Source: Methylomonas methanica MC09
Lineage (GTDB): Bacteria > Pseudomonadota > Gammaproteobacteria > Methylococcales > Methylomonadaceae
Direction of reading: 5' to 3'
Assembly (NCBI RefSeq): GCF_000214665.1
Contig: NC_015572.1
Location: 2,852,001-2,916,000, forward strand
DNA length: 64,000 nt
The notes below the pieces were generated by a model that was not told the DNA's origin, searched no databases, and saw nothing but the letters and a program-made list of their open reading frames with translations. Each line of letters starts with the position of its first letter. Positions within the stretch are counted from its first letter, which is position 1. The position numbers and the translations under genes were made by a program. Shown here piece after piece: positions 16,793 to 24,707 of the stretch.

Positions 16793-19198
16793 TTAAGCGC
16801 CCTGTTTAATTTTTTCCAACGCTTGTTTCGCCTCTTCCATGCCGTCAAACTTGGCTTTCGAATCCAGCGCTTTTTGTAAATGTTGTTCGGCTTTAACCGT
16901 GTCGTTTTGTTTCACATACAGCATGCCGATATGGAAATTGGTAATCGGCGCGTCTGGTGCAGCCTGCAAGGCCTTGGACAGCAGGTCGGCAGCCAATTCC
17001 AATTTACCCTGCTTATAAGCAATCCAACCTACCGTATCCAGAAAACTGGCATTATTGGATTTCGCCAACGGTTCCGCTATTTGCGCGGCACGCTCCAGAT
17101 TCTCCGGACTATCCGCATAGTCGGACAAATAGCTGGCCAGATTATTGACGGCCAAGGCGGACTGCGGAAACCGTTTATACGAATCTTCGTATAAAGCCAA
17201 GGTTTTATCATGCTCGCCAGCGGAATGATACAGTCTGGCCAAATCTTCCACCAACTCCATGGCGCCTTTAGTTTTTTCTATCCCTGTCGTATAAATTTTG
17301 ATGGCTTCCGCTTTGTTTTTTTGCATTAACTCGGACAAGGCCAGATTGCGATAAGGGCTGAACCATTCGGGTTTGATTTGCAAGGCTTTATTAAACGCGG
17401 TTTTGGCGTCGGCGAACTTCTGCTCGCTGAGGTAAACGCCGCCCAACAGGTTATAGGCAATAAAATGGTCGGGATATTTTTTTATCACTTGCTGCAGCTC
17501 GGCAACTGCCTTGGCCGGCTGTTTTTGCGCCATATAGGTTTTGACCAATTCAGTCAAGGGTTCTATAGCATCCGGTTTTTTCAGCAGCGCTTGTTTAAAG
17601 GCCTCGATACTTGAATCCAGCTTGCCTTCAGCCTGATAACCCAAGCCGGACATATAAAAACCGGCCGCGTCGTCGGGAAAGGTTTGTTGAACCTGCTTGG
17701 CAACTTCCTGGGCTTTATCCCATTGTTTTTTGGCGATATCCAATTTGAACAGGCTCTCCAAGCCTTTATGGCTTTTCGGATTGGCTTTCAAAAGTTCGGC
17801 GATTTGCTGTCTGGCTAAATCCTCCTTACCGGCCTGCAGATGCAGACTGGCCAGATCCAAGCGCGCGGTTTCGTCACCCGGCGCTATAGCCACCACTTTT
17901 TCCATATTTTCCTTGGCTAGCTCAGGCTCTTTATTGCGCAAATGCGCCGCCGCCAATAGTTTTAACACATTGACATTGTTGGGCTGATCAACCAATACCG
18001 AACGAAAATCGCCGATCGCATCGTCGATTTTATTTTCCGCCAAGGCAAACTGACCACGCAAGGTTAACGCCTCGCCATCCCGTGGATTAGCGTCCAGCAC
18101 CTCTTTATTCAATGCCTTGGCTTCGTCAACGCGTTTGCCGGCGGCATAGAAGGAGGCGAGTTTGTTGCGGGCGGATAGGCCATTCGGGCCTAGTTTGTCG
18201 GCTTCTATGATTTGTTTTAGGGTTTCTTCGGCTTTATCCGGGTGTTTATCGGCCAATTGCAACGAAGCCAATTTAAACTTCAGCACATAATCGTCGGGTT
18301 TTTGTTCAACAAAGGGCAACAACTCGGCAATCGCCACGTCCAAACTGCGTTTTTCAACCAGAAAGTCGATCAAATTGGTTTTGGCACTATCGTTTTCCGG
18401 CAGCTTTGCCACCGCATCGCGTAACGTGGCTTCCGCTTTATCCAGCTGCTTGGTGCCTACCTGGAACAAGGCCAGATTTTTGTAATGTTGCACTTCATTC
18501 GGTTGAATCTTGACGATGGATTCCAATAGCTCTTCCGCTTCGGGAATCTGCTTGTTACGCGCGTAGATACCCACCAGCATGGTTCGTAGCGGCACGCTAT
18601 CGGGTTGTTTCTCTATGGCTTGTTTTAACAGCGTTACCGCATCATCGAGTTGATTGCTTTTAACCTTGATGGACGCCGACATCAAAATTGCCGAAGCATC
18701 TTCCGGATTTTTTTGCAGGGCTTTTTCGACGGAAGCAATCGCGGCATCGCTATTGTTTTTGGCCATTTGTACGCCGGCGTTCAGCACCAATGCCTCGACA
18801 TTGTCGGGTTCCTTGGCTAACGCCTCATTGGCCATTTTTTCGGCCTCATCGACCGCCCGGTTCAATAATAATAACTGCCCTACCCTCACCCGGGCCATAA
18901 CATGATTTTCATCATTGGCCACCACGGTATTGTATTCTTTAAAGGCCTTTTCGATTTTGCCTTGCTTACTCAGCGTTTCGGCCATCTGAAAACGGCTTTC
19001 CCAATTTTTGGGATCGATTTGCAGCACATTTTTATACGCCAGCTGGGCTTTTTCGTAATCACCGGCTTGATACAGTTGGCTGCCTTCTTCCATGTATTTG
19101 GCTTTACGTTCATCGGCACCATCGCAGGCCACCAGTCCAGTACTCAATACAGCAATACCTAGATTTTTCAGAATAGTTTTTTTACTTGTCATGTACAT
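16793..19198 (-). CDS. prsT: PEP-CTERM system TPR-repeat lipoprotein PrsT
   Basis: An 801-residue lipoprotein made almost wholly of tetratricopeptide repeats. The signal peptide ends in the lipobox 'LVAC' with Cys25 as the lipidated residue. About twenty TPR units follow, for example 'GDYEKAQLAYKNVLQIDPKN' and 'GKLDSSIEAFKQALLKKP'. PrsT accompanies exosortase/PEP-CTERM polysaccharide loci and is thought to be an envelope scaffold for export. Here it faces the four-gene export cluster and is transcribed separately, with its own terminator. M1 and M3 are both possible starts. The 219 bp upstream (19199-19417) is shared with dhaL and contains no obvious gene. Confidence 0.9.
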   Translation of the reverse strand: MYMTSKKTILKNLGIAVLSTGLVACDGADERKAKYMEEGSQLYQAGDYEKAQLAYKNVLQIDPKNWESRFQMAETLSKQGKIEKAFKEYNTVVANDENHVMARVRVGQLLLLNRAVDEAEKMANEALAKEPDNVEALVLNAGVQMAKNNSDAAIASVEKALQKNPEDASAILMSASIKVKSNQLDDAVTLLKQAIEKQPDSVPLRTMLVGIYARNKQIPEAEELLESIVKIQPNEVQHYKNLALFQVGTKQLDKAEATLRDAVAKLPENDSAKTNLIDFLVEKRSLDVAIAELLPFVEQKPDDYVLKFKLASLQLADKHPDKAEETLKQIIEADKLGPNGLSARNKLASFYAAGKRVDEAKALNKEVLDANPRDGEALTLRGQFALAENKIDDAIGDFRSVLVDQPNNVNVLKLLAAAHLRNKEPELAKENMEKVVAIAPGDETARLDLASLHLQAGKEDLARQQIAELLKANPKSHKGLESLFKLDIAKKQWDKAQEVAKQVQQTFPDDAAGFYMSGLGYQAEGKLDSSIEAFKQALLKKPDAIEPLTELVKTYMAQKQPAKAVAELQQVIKKYPDHFIAYNLLGGVYLSEQKFADAKTAFNKALQIKPEWFSPYRNLALSELMQKNKAEAIKIYTTGIEKTKGAMELVEDLARLYHSAGEHDKTLALYEDSYKRFPQSALAVNNLASYLSDYADSPENLERAAQIAEPLAKSNNASFLDTVGWIAYKQGKLELAADLLSKALQAAPDAPITNFHIGMLYVKQNDTVKAEQHLQKALDSKAKFDGMEEAKQALEKIKQGA

Positions 19199-19417
19199 CT
19201 CGATTCCATTTGCTACGGGTTCTTGGATTTAATCCGGGATAACGTTACTGCTTGTTTAATTTTAACTGATTTAGCATTTCGGATTGGGTGGATTTGCCGC
19301 AAATGACGGCGAAGTGGTGCGGCAAGTTGACGCAGCCGCTGCGTTAAAGCGTCTGGACAGCCGGTTTGGCAAGCGCTATTCTCATCGTCCCATAGAACCC
19401 GTCAGCCAGGAATCCGC

Positions 19418-20053
19418 ATGCCGCTATCACCCGCAAAATTCCCCGATTTAATCGAAGCGATATCCGCTACTCTCAACGAACATGCCGATGCCATTACCCA
19501 ATTGGACCAAGCCATAGGCGATGGCGATCATGTGTTTAACTTGCAGCGCGGCGTGGAGGCCTTACAGAGCCATGCCACGGAAATCGCCGACCTGGATTGG
19601 CCGGCAGCTTGGCAAAAAATCGGTATGACGGTGATGGCCGCAATCGGCGGCGCCTCGGGCTCGCTGTACGCGACCTTATTCATCAGTCTAAACAAGAACA
19701 CCAAAGACAAGCCGGTCAGCATACAGACATTTGCCGAAGCCTTTCAGTTGGCGGTTGCAGCCGTAAAGCAACGCGGCAAAGCGGACGTGGGCGAAAAAAC
19801 CATGCTGGATGTTTGGGTGCCGGTCGCCGAAACCTTAAAACGGGCTGTATCCGAAGGCCAGCAGTTAAACGTTATTTTGGATCAGGTCTGTGCTGCGGCC
19901 GAAGCCGGTGTGGAAAGCACCCGCGATATGCTGGCCACCAAAGGCCGCGCGTCGTTTTTAGGCGAACGCAGCAAAGGGCATATCGACGCAGGCGCCAAGA
20001 CCGCGCAATTGATGATAGAGGCGATTGCCCGGCAAATCAGATCCGCGGCGTAA
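19418..20053 (+). CDS. dhaL: Dihydroxyacetone kinase ADP-binding subunit DhaL
   Basis: A 211-residue all-alpha barrel subunit that carries the nucleotide in dihydroxyacetone kinases. 'LDQAIGDGDHVFNLQRG' (29-45) holds the three Asp that bind Mg-ADP. The residue after the His is Val rather than the common Gly. 'AAIGGASGSLYATLF' is the phosphate-binding loop and 'KADVGEKTMLDVWVP' the D-x-x-x-P region. AGGAA lies 7 nt before the ATG. Its partner dhaK is on the opposite strand, tail to tail with a 31-bp gap. Most bacteria place dhaK and dhaL in one operon, so this arrangement is unusual. Confidence 0.93.
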   Translation: MPLSPAKFPDLIEAISATLNEHADAITQLDQAIGDGDHVFNLQRGVEALQSHATEIADLDWPAAWQKIGMTVMAAIGGASGSLYATLFISLNKNTKDKPVSIQTFAEAFQLAVAAVKQRGKADVGEKTMLDVWVPVAETLKRAVSEGQQLNVILDQVCAAAEAGVESTRDMLATKGRASFLGERSKGHIDAGAKTAQLMIEAIARQIRSAA

Positions 20054-20084
20054 CCTAGACAGGTGAAAATCGTCTTCCGCCCGC

Positions 20085-21071
20085 TTAACCCCCCCAGCGC
20101 AGGGCCGCTGTGTTAACAGGTGCGTCCCATAAACGCAGCATTTCCTCATCCAACAAGGTCAGGGTCAGCGAACAACCGGCCATGTCCAGCGATGTGGTGA
20201 AATTGCCCACCAAGGAACGCTGGATATTCAAACCGCGTTTTTGCCAATACCGCCAAGCCAACTCATAGACCAAGTGCAATTCCACCAACGGTGTAGCACC
20301 GAATCCGTTCACGTGCAATAAAGCCGCCTGACCGGCGCTCGGGTTCAATTCGGCCTGAATATGCCCGGCGATTGTTTCTATCATTTCACTGGCGGATACC
20401 AGTTTGCCGGTTTCCCTGCCTCTTTCGCCGTGAATGCCCACCCCTATTTCGATTTCATCCTCTGCAATTTCAAAGGTCGGATGGCCCAAGGCGGGCACGG
20501 TACAACTGGTCAGGGCGATACCCATGGAAGCGGTAGCCTGCACCACGCGCTCTCCCAGAGATTTACAGGCCGCTAAATCGTAACCTTGCTCGGCCGCCGC
20601 GCCGACGATTTTTTCCACGATTGCCGTGCCGGCCACGCCCCGCCGGCCTATGGGATGATCCTTGGGCAGGGAAACGTCATCATTCACCAAGACGCTGGCA
20701 TTCGGACTCTCGAGCATTTCGGCGGCCATTTCAAAATTCATCACGTCGCCGGCGTAATTTTTGACGATAAACAACACGCCGGCTCCGCCGTCAACCGCTG
20801 TAGCCGCCGCCAACATTTGGTCGGGCGTGGGCGATGTAAAAATTTGCCCGGGACATGCGGCATCCAACATGCCTTGACCGACAAACCCCGCATGTAACGG
20901 TTCATGCCCCGAGCCGCCGCCGGAAATCAAAGCCACTTTGCCGGTTTTTCGCTGTTTACGGCAGACAAAGTTCGGTTCGGTATGCAATTCCACGATGTCG
21001 GCATGCGCCTTACTAAAACCTTGCAAACTGGTGTCTAATAAAGTTACGGGGTTATCGATAAACTTTTTCAT
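20085..21071 (-). CDS. dhaK: Dihydroxyacetone kinase substrate-binding subunit DhaK
   Basis: A 328-residue subunit that binds dihydroxyacetone covalently as a hemiaminal. '[17 protein letters not shown]' (49-65) contains the conserved GGGSGHEP motif. '[15 protein letters not shown]' and '[20 protein letters not shown]' are family signatures. 'GIHGERG' (212-218) gives the substrate-linking His214. AAAGGAG precedes the start. No DhaM phosphotransferase subunit is seen in the window, so the source of phosphate is either ATP in a divergent type of enzyme or a PTS protein encoded elsewhere. It lies 16 bp after the HAD phosphatase gene and is convergent with dhaL. Confidence 0.93.
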   Translation of the reverse strand: MKKFIDNPVTLLDTSLQGFSKAHADIVELHTEPNFVCRKQRKTGKVALISGGGSGHEPLHAGFVGQGMLDAACPGQIFTSPTPDQMLAAATAVDGGAGVLFIVKNYAGDVMNFEMAAEMLESPNASVLVNDDVSLPKDHPIGRRGVAGTAIVEKIVGAAAEQGYDLAACKSLGERVVQATASMGIALTSCTVPALGHPTFEIAEDEIEIGVGIHGERGRETGKLVSASEMIETIAGHIQAELNPSAGQAALLHVNGFGATPLVELHLVYELAWRYWQKRGLNIQRSLVGNFTTSLDMAGCSLTLTLLDEEMLRLWDAPVNTAALRWGG

Positions 21072-21087
21072 GAGTCTCTCCTTTTTA

Positions 21088-21891
21088 TTATTGGCGCAAG
21101 GCTTCAGTCAATTCCTGTATATCCTGCATCACCCACGTCGGGCCATAGTCCAGCGCTTGCATATCGCTTTCGCGCGAAATACCCGACAAAACCAACACGC
21201 TGCGGATACCCGTTTGCACCGCGCCCAGAATATCGGTATCCAGTCTATCGCCAATTGCAATCACTCGATCGGCGGGCACCGATAGCAATGTTAGAGCCTG
21301 CTGATAAATAATAGGCGCGGGTTTGCCGATCGTGGTGGGCGTAACCCCCGTGGCGGCGGCAAGGGCTGCCAAAGTTGCGCCATTGCCGGGTAAAAAACCG
21401 CGTTCGCTGGGCAGCGTGACATCGCCGTTACTGCCGTAAAACCCTGCGCCCGCCTGAATATGCAGCGCGGCCATACATAACTTTTCCCAAGTCAGGGTTT
21501 TATCCAAACCGCTGACTACCAGTTGTACGGCTTCCTCATCATGTTCGCTCGCCAATATAAAGCCCTTGTCCAGTAACGGCTGTCTCAAGCCGGCGCTGCC
21601 GATTACATAAACCCGCGTCTCGGAGGGACTATAGCGTTCCGACAGATATATAGCCGTGGCCATGCCGGACGTCAACACTTCCTGAATGCCGATGTCTACC
21701 TGCATATTCGCTAATTTTGCGACATATTGCTCGGCGGTAATACTGGCATTGTTGGTGGCCAATACAAACGGCAGTTTCAATTCTCTTAGCGTAGCGAAAA
21801 ATGCCGTCAGTCCCGGCAGGGCCTGATCGCCGTGCCACAGTACGCCATCCATGTCGATAATGAGGCCGCCAATATCGTTAAAACCTTGCAT
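21088..21891 (-). CDS. HAD-IIA family sugar/polyol phosphatase (NagD/PGP-like)
   Basis: A HAD hydrolase of 267 residues. Motif I is 'LIIDMDGVLWHGD', motif II 'VLATNNAS', and motif IV is 'IAIGDRLDTDILGAVQTGI', with the C2a cap between them that defines the NagD/phosphoglycolate/glycerol-1-phosphatase group. 'GKPAPIIYQQAL' carries the motif III Lys. The start at 21891 was chosen because homology begins there; an extra 25 residues to 21966 show no family signal. The gene leads into dhaK with a 16-bp gap. This suggests a triose or glycerol phosphate as substrate (inference from context). Confidence 0.88.
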   Translation of the reverse strand: MQGFNDIGGLIIDMDGVLWHGDQALPGLTAFFATLRELKLPFVLATNNASITAEQYVAKLANMQVDIGIQEVLTSGMATAIYLSERYSPSETRVYVIGSAGLRQPLLDKGFILASEHDEEAVQLVVSGLDKTLTWEKLCMAALHIQAGAGFYGSNGDVTLPSERGFLPGNGATLAALAAATGVTPTTIGKPAPIIYQQALTLLSVPADRVIAIGDRLDTDILGAVQTGIRSVLVLSGISRESDMQALDYGPTWVMQDIQELTEALRQ

Positions 21892-22069
21892 GATGATTCT
21901 TAGTAAACATTTATGTGGGCTAAACAGAATTGCATAAACACCCTGGCCTGTCCAGCCAACCGGCACCCGCTCGAGGGAAACGACGGCGTTAAAGATTGAT
22001 TTGACGAGGTTTTTGCTTAAATCAACGCAACGGCAACGACAAAGCCGCGCTGCCTGAGGTCTTTTGTAG

Positions 22070-22098
22070 TTGACTAAACGGCAATAACCCTGTTTAAT
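22070..22098 (+). promoter_or_regulatory. tRNA-Phe promoter
   Basis: TTGACT (22070-22075) and TTTAAT (22093-22098) are spaced by 17 bp, each a 5/6 consensus match. A GC-rich discriminator (GCGCGG) follows, as expected for a stringently controlled stable RNA gene. Transcription would start about 10 nt before the tRNA. Confidence 0.85.
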
Positions 22099-22114
22099 GC
22101 GCGGCTCTTGACGA

Positions 22115-22190
<76 letters not shown>

Positions 22191-22523
22191 CCTTAAAAAC
22201 CTTCCCAAGCGCTTCTCTTCGTTAGCTAAATTGCCACTATCCCGCTTAGTTACTATGCCGATTGACTAATTGGCGGCAAAATTAAGCACCTACAAGCCCT
22301 ATCTATATTTCTGGCGCCATTAGATATATCAAGACTGTCAAAAACAACGCGTTTAATGGCAAACAATATGTCCGCACAGTTTAAATTTTTGCTGTATTGA
22401 CACGCTGCAAATTAAACACCCAACCTAGTAACTAATTTTTTGTGATGTACGTAGCAAATTAACCGATAGCGACTACACTGTATTGCAGTTGTTTTAATTG
22501 GCATTCTTCAATGGGGGGCAGTC
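22191..22523. other. Intergenic region between tRNA-Phe and autotransporter gene
   Basis: These 333 bp are AT-rich and hold no credible ORF, RNA or strong terminator. A GGGGGG ribosome-binding site lies 6 nt before the next gene's ATG. Possible promoter hexamers near 22457-22485 are too weak to call. Confidence 0.6.
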
Positions 22524-23795
22524 ATGAATGGAGGCTTAAAACAAAAAAACACTCTGCGAAATGGAACCGCTAGAGACAAACGGCTTTCATCGCGAATCGA
22601 TAAAGTTTCTTTTACTTCATTTGCCGTTCTTGCCACGGCTTTGATGGGCCAGACTGTTGAGGCTCAGACTTTTAGTGAAGCGAGCACTGCAGAACTTAAT
22701 CGTATTTGTCGGCAAGATTTTACTTATAACTCTACTGACCAACTTGGCGTAATTTGCGGACAGTTACAAGCAGGCGGCGTTACTGCAGGATCGGGTATCG
22801 GCAGTCAGTCGCAGCCTAGTTCATTGCTTATCTCTCAACAACAATTAAAAGACGAACAAACCAAAAAAGAACGAAAAAAAAGACCGCCGGCGTCGGCCGA
22901 CGTGATTGCCGCACAATGGGGCAAATTCAGCACTTTTTTAACGGCCGGAGCCACGACGCTACGCCATTATCAAAACCCCTTTGAAGACGGTTATAACGCA
23001 TCCATCCCGGCGGTAACGGTAGGTGGCGGTTATTCCGTGTTAAATAATCTGGAAGTGGGGTTAGCCTTTAATTACGCTAATGCAATGGGTAATTACAATG
23101 CCGGCGGCGGATTCGATAGTAATTCATACACGCCGCTGCTGTATGTCAACTATCTGCCTTTTGACGGGGCTTTTGCCAACCTCGCTCTGAGTTATACCCG
23201 GCGGAATCAATCCATAGACCGATTCGCTGTTGCTGGAACAAACGGCTTAACCAATAACACAACGGTTATTTCAAGGCTTACTACCGGAAACTTCAACGCC
23301 AATCAATATACGGTTAATTTTTTAAGCGGCTACGACTTTGCGATTGACAATATCACGTTTGGTCCACGGGTGGGTGTCGATGTCCGGCAATGGGAAATAA
23401 ACAGTTATCACGAATCCTCAAGTACCGGCTTGGAGTTGCGCTATAACGATCAGCACCAAACCTCCTTACAAACTACCCTTGGTGTGTTCGCCTCATCCGC
23501 CCATAGTTTTTCTTTCGGCGTCTTAATTCCGCAAATCAACGTTGCCTGGGTTCATGAACATGCTAATGATTCGCGCATCATTAATGCGCATTTCATTCAG
23601 GCGACCGACTCAACGACTGGCCCAGGATTTTTCTTTCAAACCGAAAACCCAGCCCGCGACTGGGCTTTGATCGATGTAGGGACCTCACTACTGGTGCAAA
23701 ATGGCATACAGGCATTTGCCAACTTTACCACCGTACAGGGCAACAGCAACTTTGAAAGCTATGGCGGCAATGTGGGTGTAAGATTGGAGTGGTAA
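22524..23795 (+). CDS. Autotransporter-type outer-membrane beta-barrel protein with short passenger
   Basis: A 423-residue exported protein. After a 30-residue basic leader, a hydrophobic segment ends near 'MGQTVEAQT', giving an unusually long signal peptide as in many autotransporters. The passenger is only about 100 residues, with two Cys ('RICRQDFTY', 'LGVICGQL') and a charged linker 'DEQTKKERKKRP'. From 'WGKFSTFLTAGATTL' onwards there are about twelve amphipathic strands ending in the C-terminal aromatic signature 'GGNVGVRLEW'. It is likely to sit in the outer membrane. The role is unknown; the passenger is too short for a classic adhesin or protease. Confidence 0.8.
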   Translation: MNGGLKQKNTLRNGTARDKRLSSRIDKVSFTSFAVLATALMGQTVEAQTFSEASTAELNRICRQDFTYNSTDQLGVICGQLQAGGVTAGSGIGSQSQPSSLLISQQQLKDEQTKKERKKRPPASADVIAAQWGKFSTFLTAGATTLRHYQNPFEDGYNASIPAVTVGGGYSVLNNLEVGLAFNYANAMGNYNAGGGFDSNSYTPLLYVNYLPFDGAFANLALSYTRRNQSIDRFAVAGTNGLTNNTTVISRLTTGNFNANQYTVNFLSGYDFAIDNITFGPRVGVDVRQWEINSYHESSSTGLELRYNDQHQTSLQTTLGVFASSAHSFSFGVLIPQINVAWVHEHANDSRIINAHFIQATDSTTGPGFFFQTENPARDWALIDVGTSLLVQNGIQAFANFTTVQGNSNFESYGGNVGVRLEW

Positions 23796-23849
23796 AAATC
23801 AGCTTTTGGATAGCGATGCGGCTGCCATTTTTGTTGGCAATAGTAAAAC

Positions 23850-24707
23850 TTATTCGCCCACATCGTCCAAAATGTTTGCCCATAGCCGTTCCCAACAACA
23901 TACATGATCGTAATCGTCTATAACGATCAAATTGGAACCTAGCTGTTTGGCTGCATTCACCATCAATGCCGGCGGCACGATGTCGTCCTTGCCGCCGGCA
24001 AAATGGTACTGCTTGATCGAAGGATCCAGTGCCGGCAGCTCCGCCGGATTGAGCGAAGCGTTCAGATCATCGTTTTCGGTATAAGCAGCCCAGGCTGACA
24101 GATCGAGGTTTGCCGCGACGGTCACCACAGCAACCGTTTCCGGTAAACGCGAAGCAAGCAGCACGGCCAACGTCCCGCCACCACTGTGGCCAATCAAGGC
24201 TATACGCCGATAACGCCCGCTGCGAAGCAAGTGTTTAATCACTTCGGCCAAGCTGACCACCACCGCCTCGCCGTATCGATGGCTTAACCAAAAACGACTG
24301 GCGCAAGCATCCGTCGAGTGCATGCCGTGATAACACGGTCTCCCCACATAAGCCGAGGAAGCAGGGTCTAAACTCATCAGCTTTAATAGCAAAGCATTGC
24401 GCGGCGTAGGATCATCCGTTGGTCTACCGGCAATCCAAGGTGTCCCGTCGCCGTCGATGTAAACGTGCAGGGTTGCCGATGAATTGCCCGATTTGCGATA
24501 CACCACGTGTTGAAAGTTGCTGCCGCGCATGACTTCACGTTCTAAGTTCAGCAACTTGGCTTGACGGGCGAAGTCTTCCGCTACCGTGCTGCATCCCGTC
24601 CCCAAAAATACCGCGAAAAAACCAATAGCCAGGCTTTTCCGGAAAAAGCATCGGCGGCATAAGAACATCTTCAACGGAAAAAAGCCGTTGTAAACCATCG
24701 GCCGCAT
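23850..24707 (-). CDS. Exported alpha/beta hydrolase, probable lipoprotein
   Basis: A 285-residue alpha/beta hydrolase behind a hydrophobic segment that ends in the lipobox-like 'FLGTGCS' (Cys39). The nucleophile elbow is 'GHSGGG' with Ser175. Asp241/242 in 'GGKDDIVPP' and His268 in 'YDHVCCW' complete a plausible triad. 'YIDGDGTPW' (83-91) probably forms the oxyanion loop. The ATG at 24707 directly abuts the stop codon of the nSTAND gene, so the two are coupled; M14 is an alternative start. Position as third gene behind SIR2-TIR and nSTAND genes suggests a part in the same system, either as effector or as an envelope component (inference). The substrate cannot be told. Confidence 0.85.
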   Translation of the reverse strand: MRPMVYNGFFPLKMFLCRRCFFRKSLAIGFFAVFLGTGCSTVAEDFARQAKLLNLEREVMRGSNFQHVVYRKSGNSSATLHVYIDGDGTPWIAGRPTDDPTPRNALLLKLMSLDPASSAYVGRPCYHGMHSTDACASRFWLSHRYGEAVVVSLAEVIKHLLRSGRYRRIALIGHSGGGTLAVLLASRLPETVAVVTVAANLDLSAWAAYTENDDLNASLNPAELPALDPSIKQYHFAGGKDDIVPPALMVNAAKQLGSNLIVIDDYDHVCCWERLWANILDDVGE

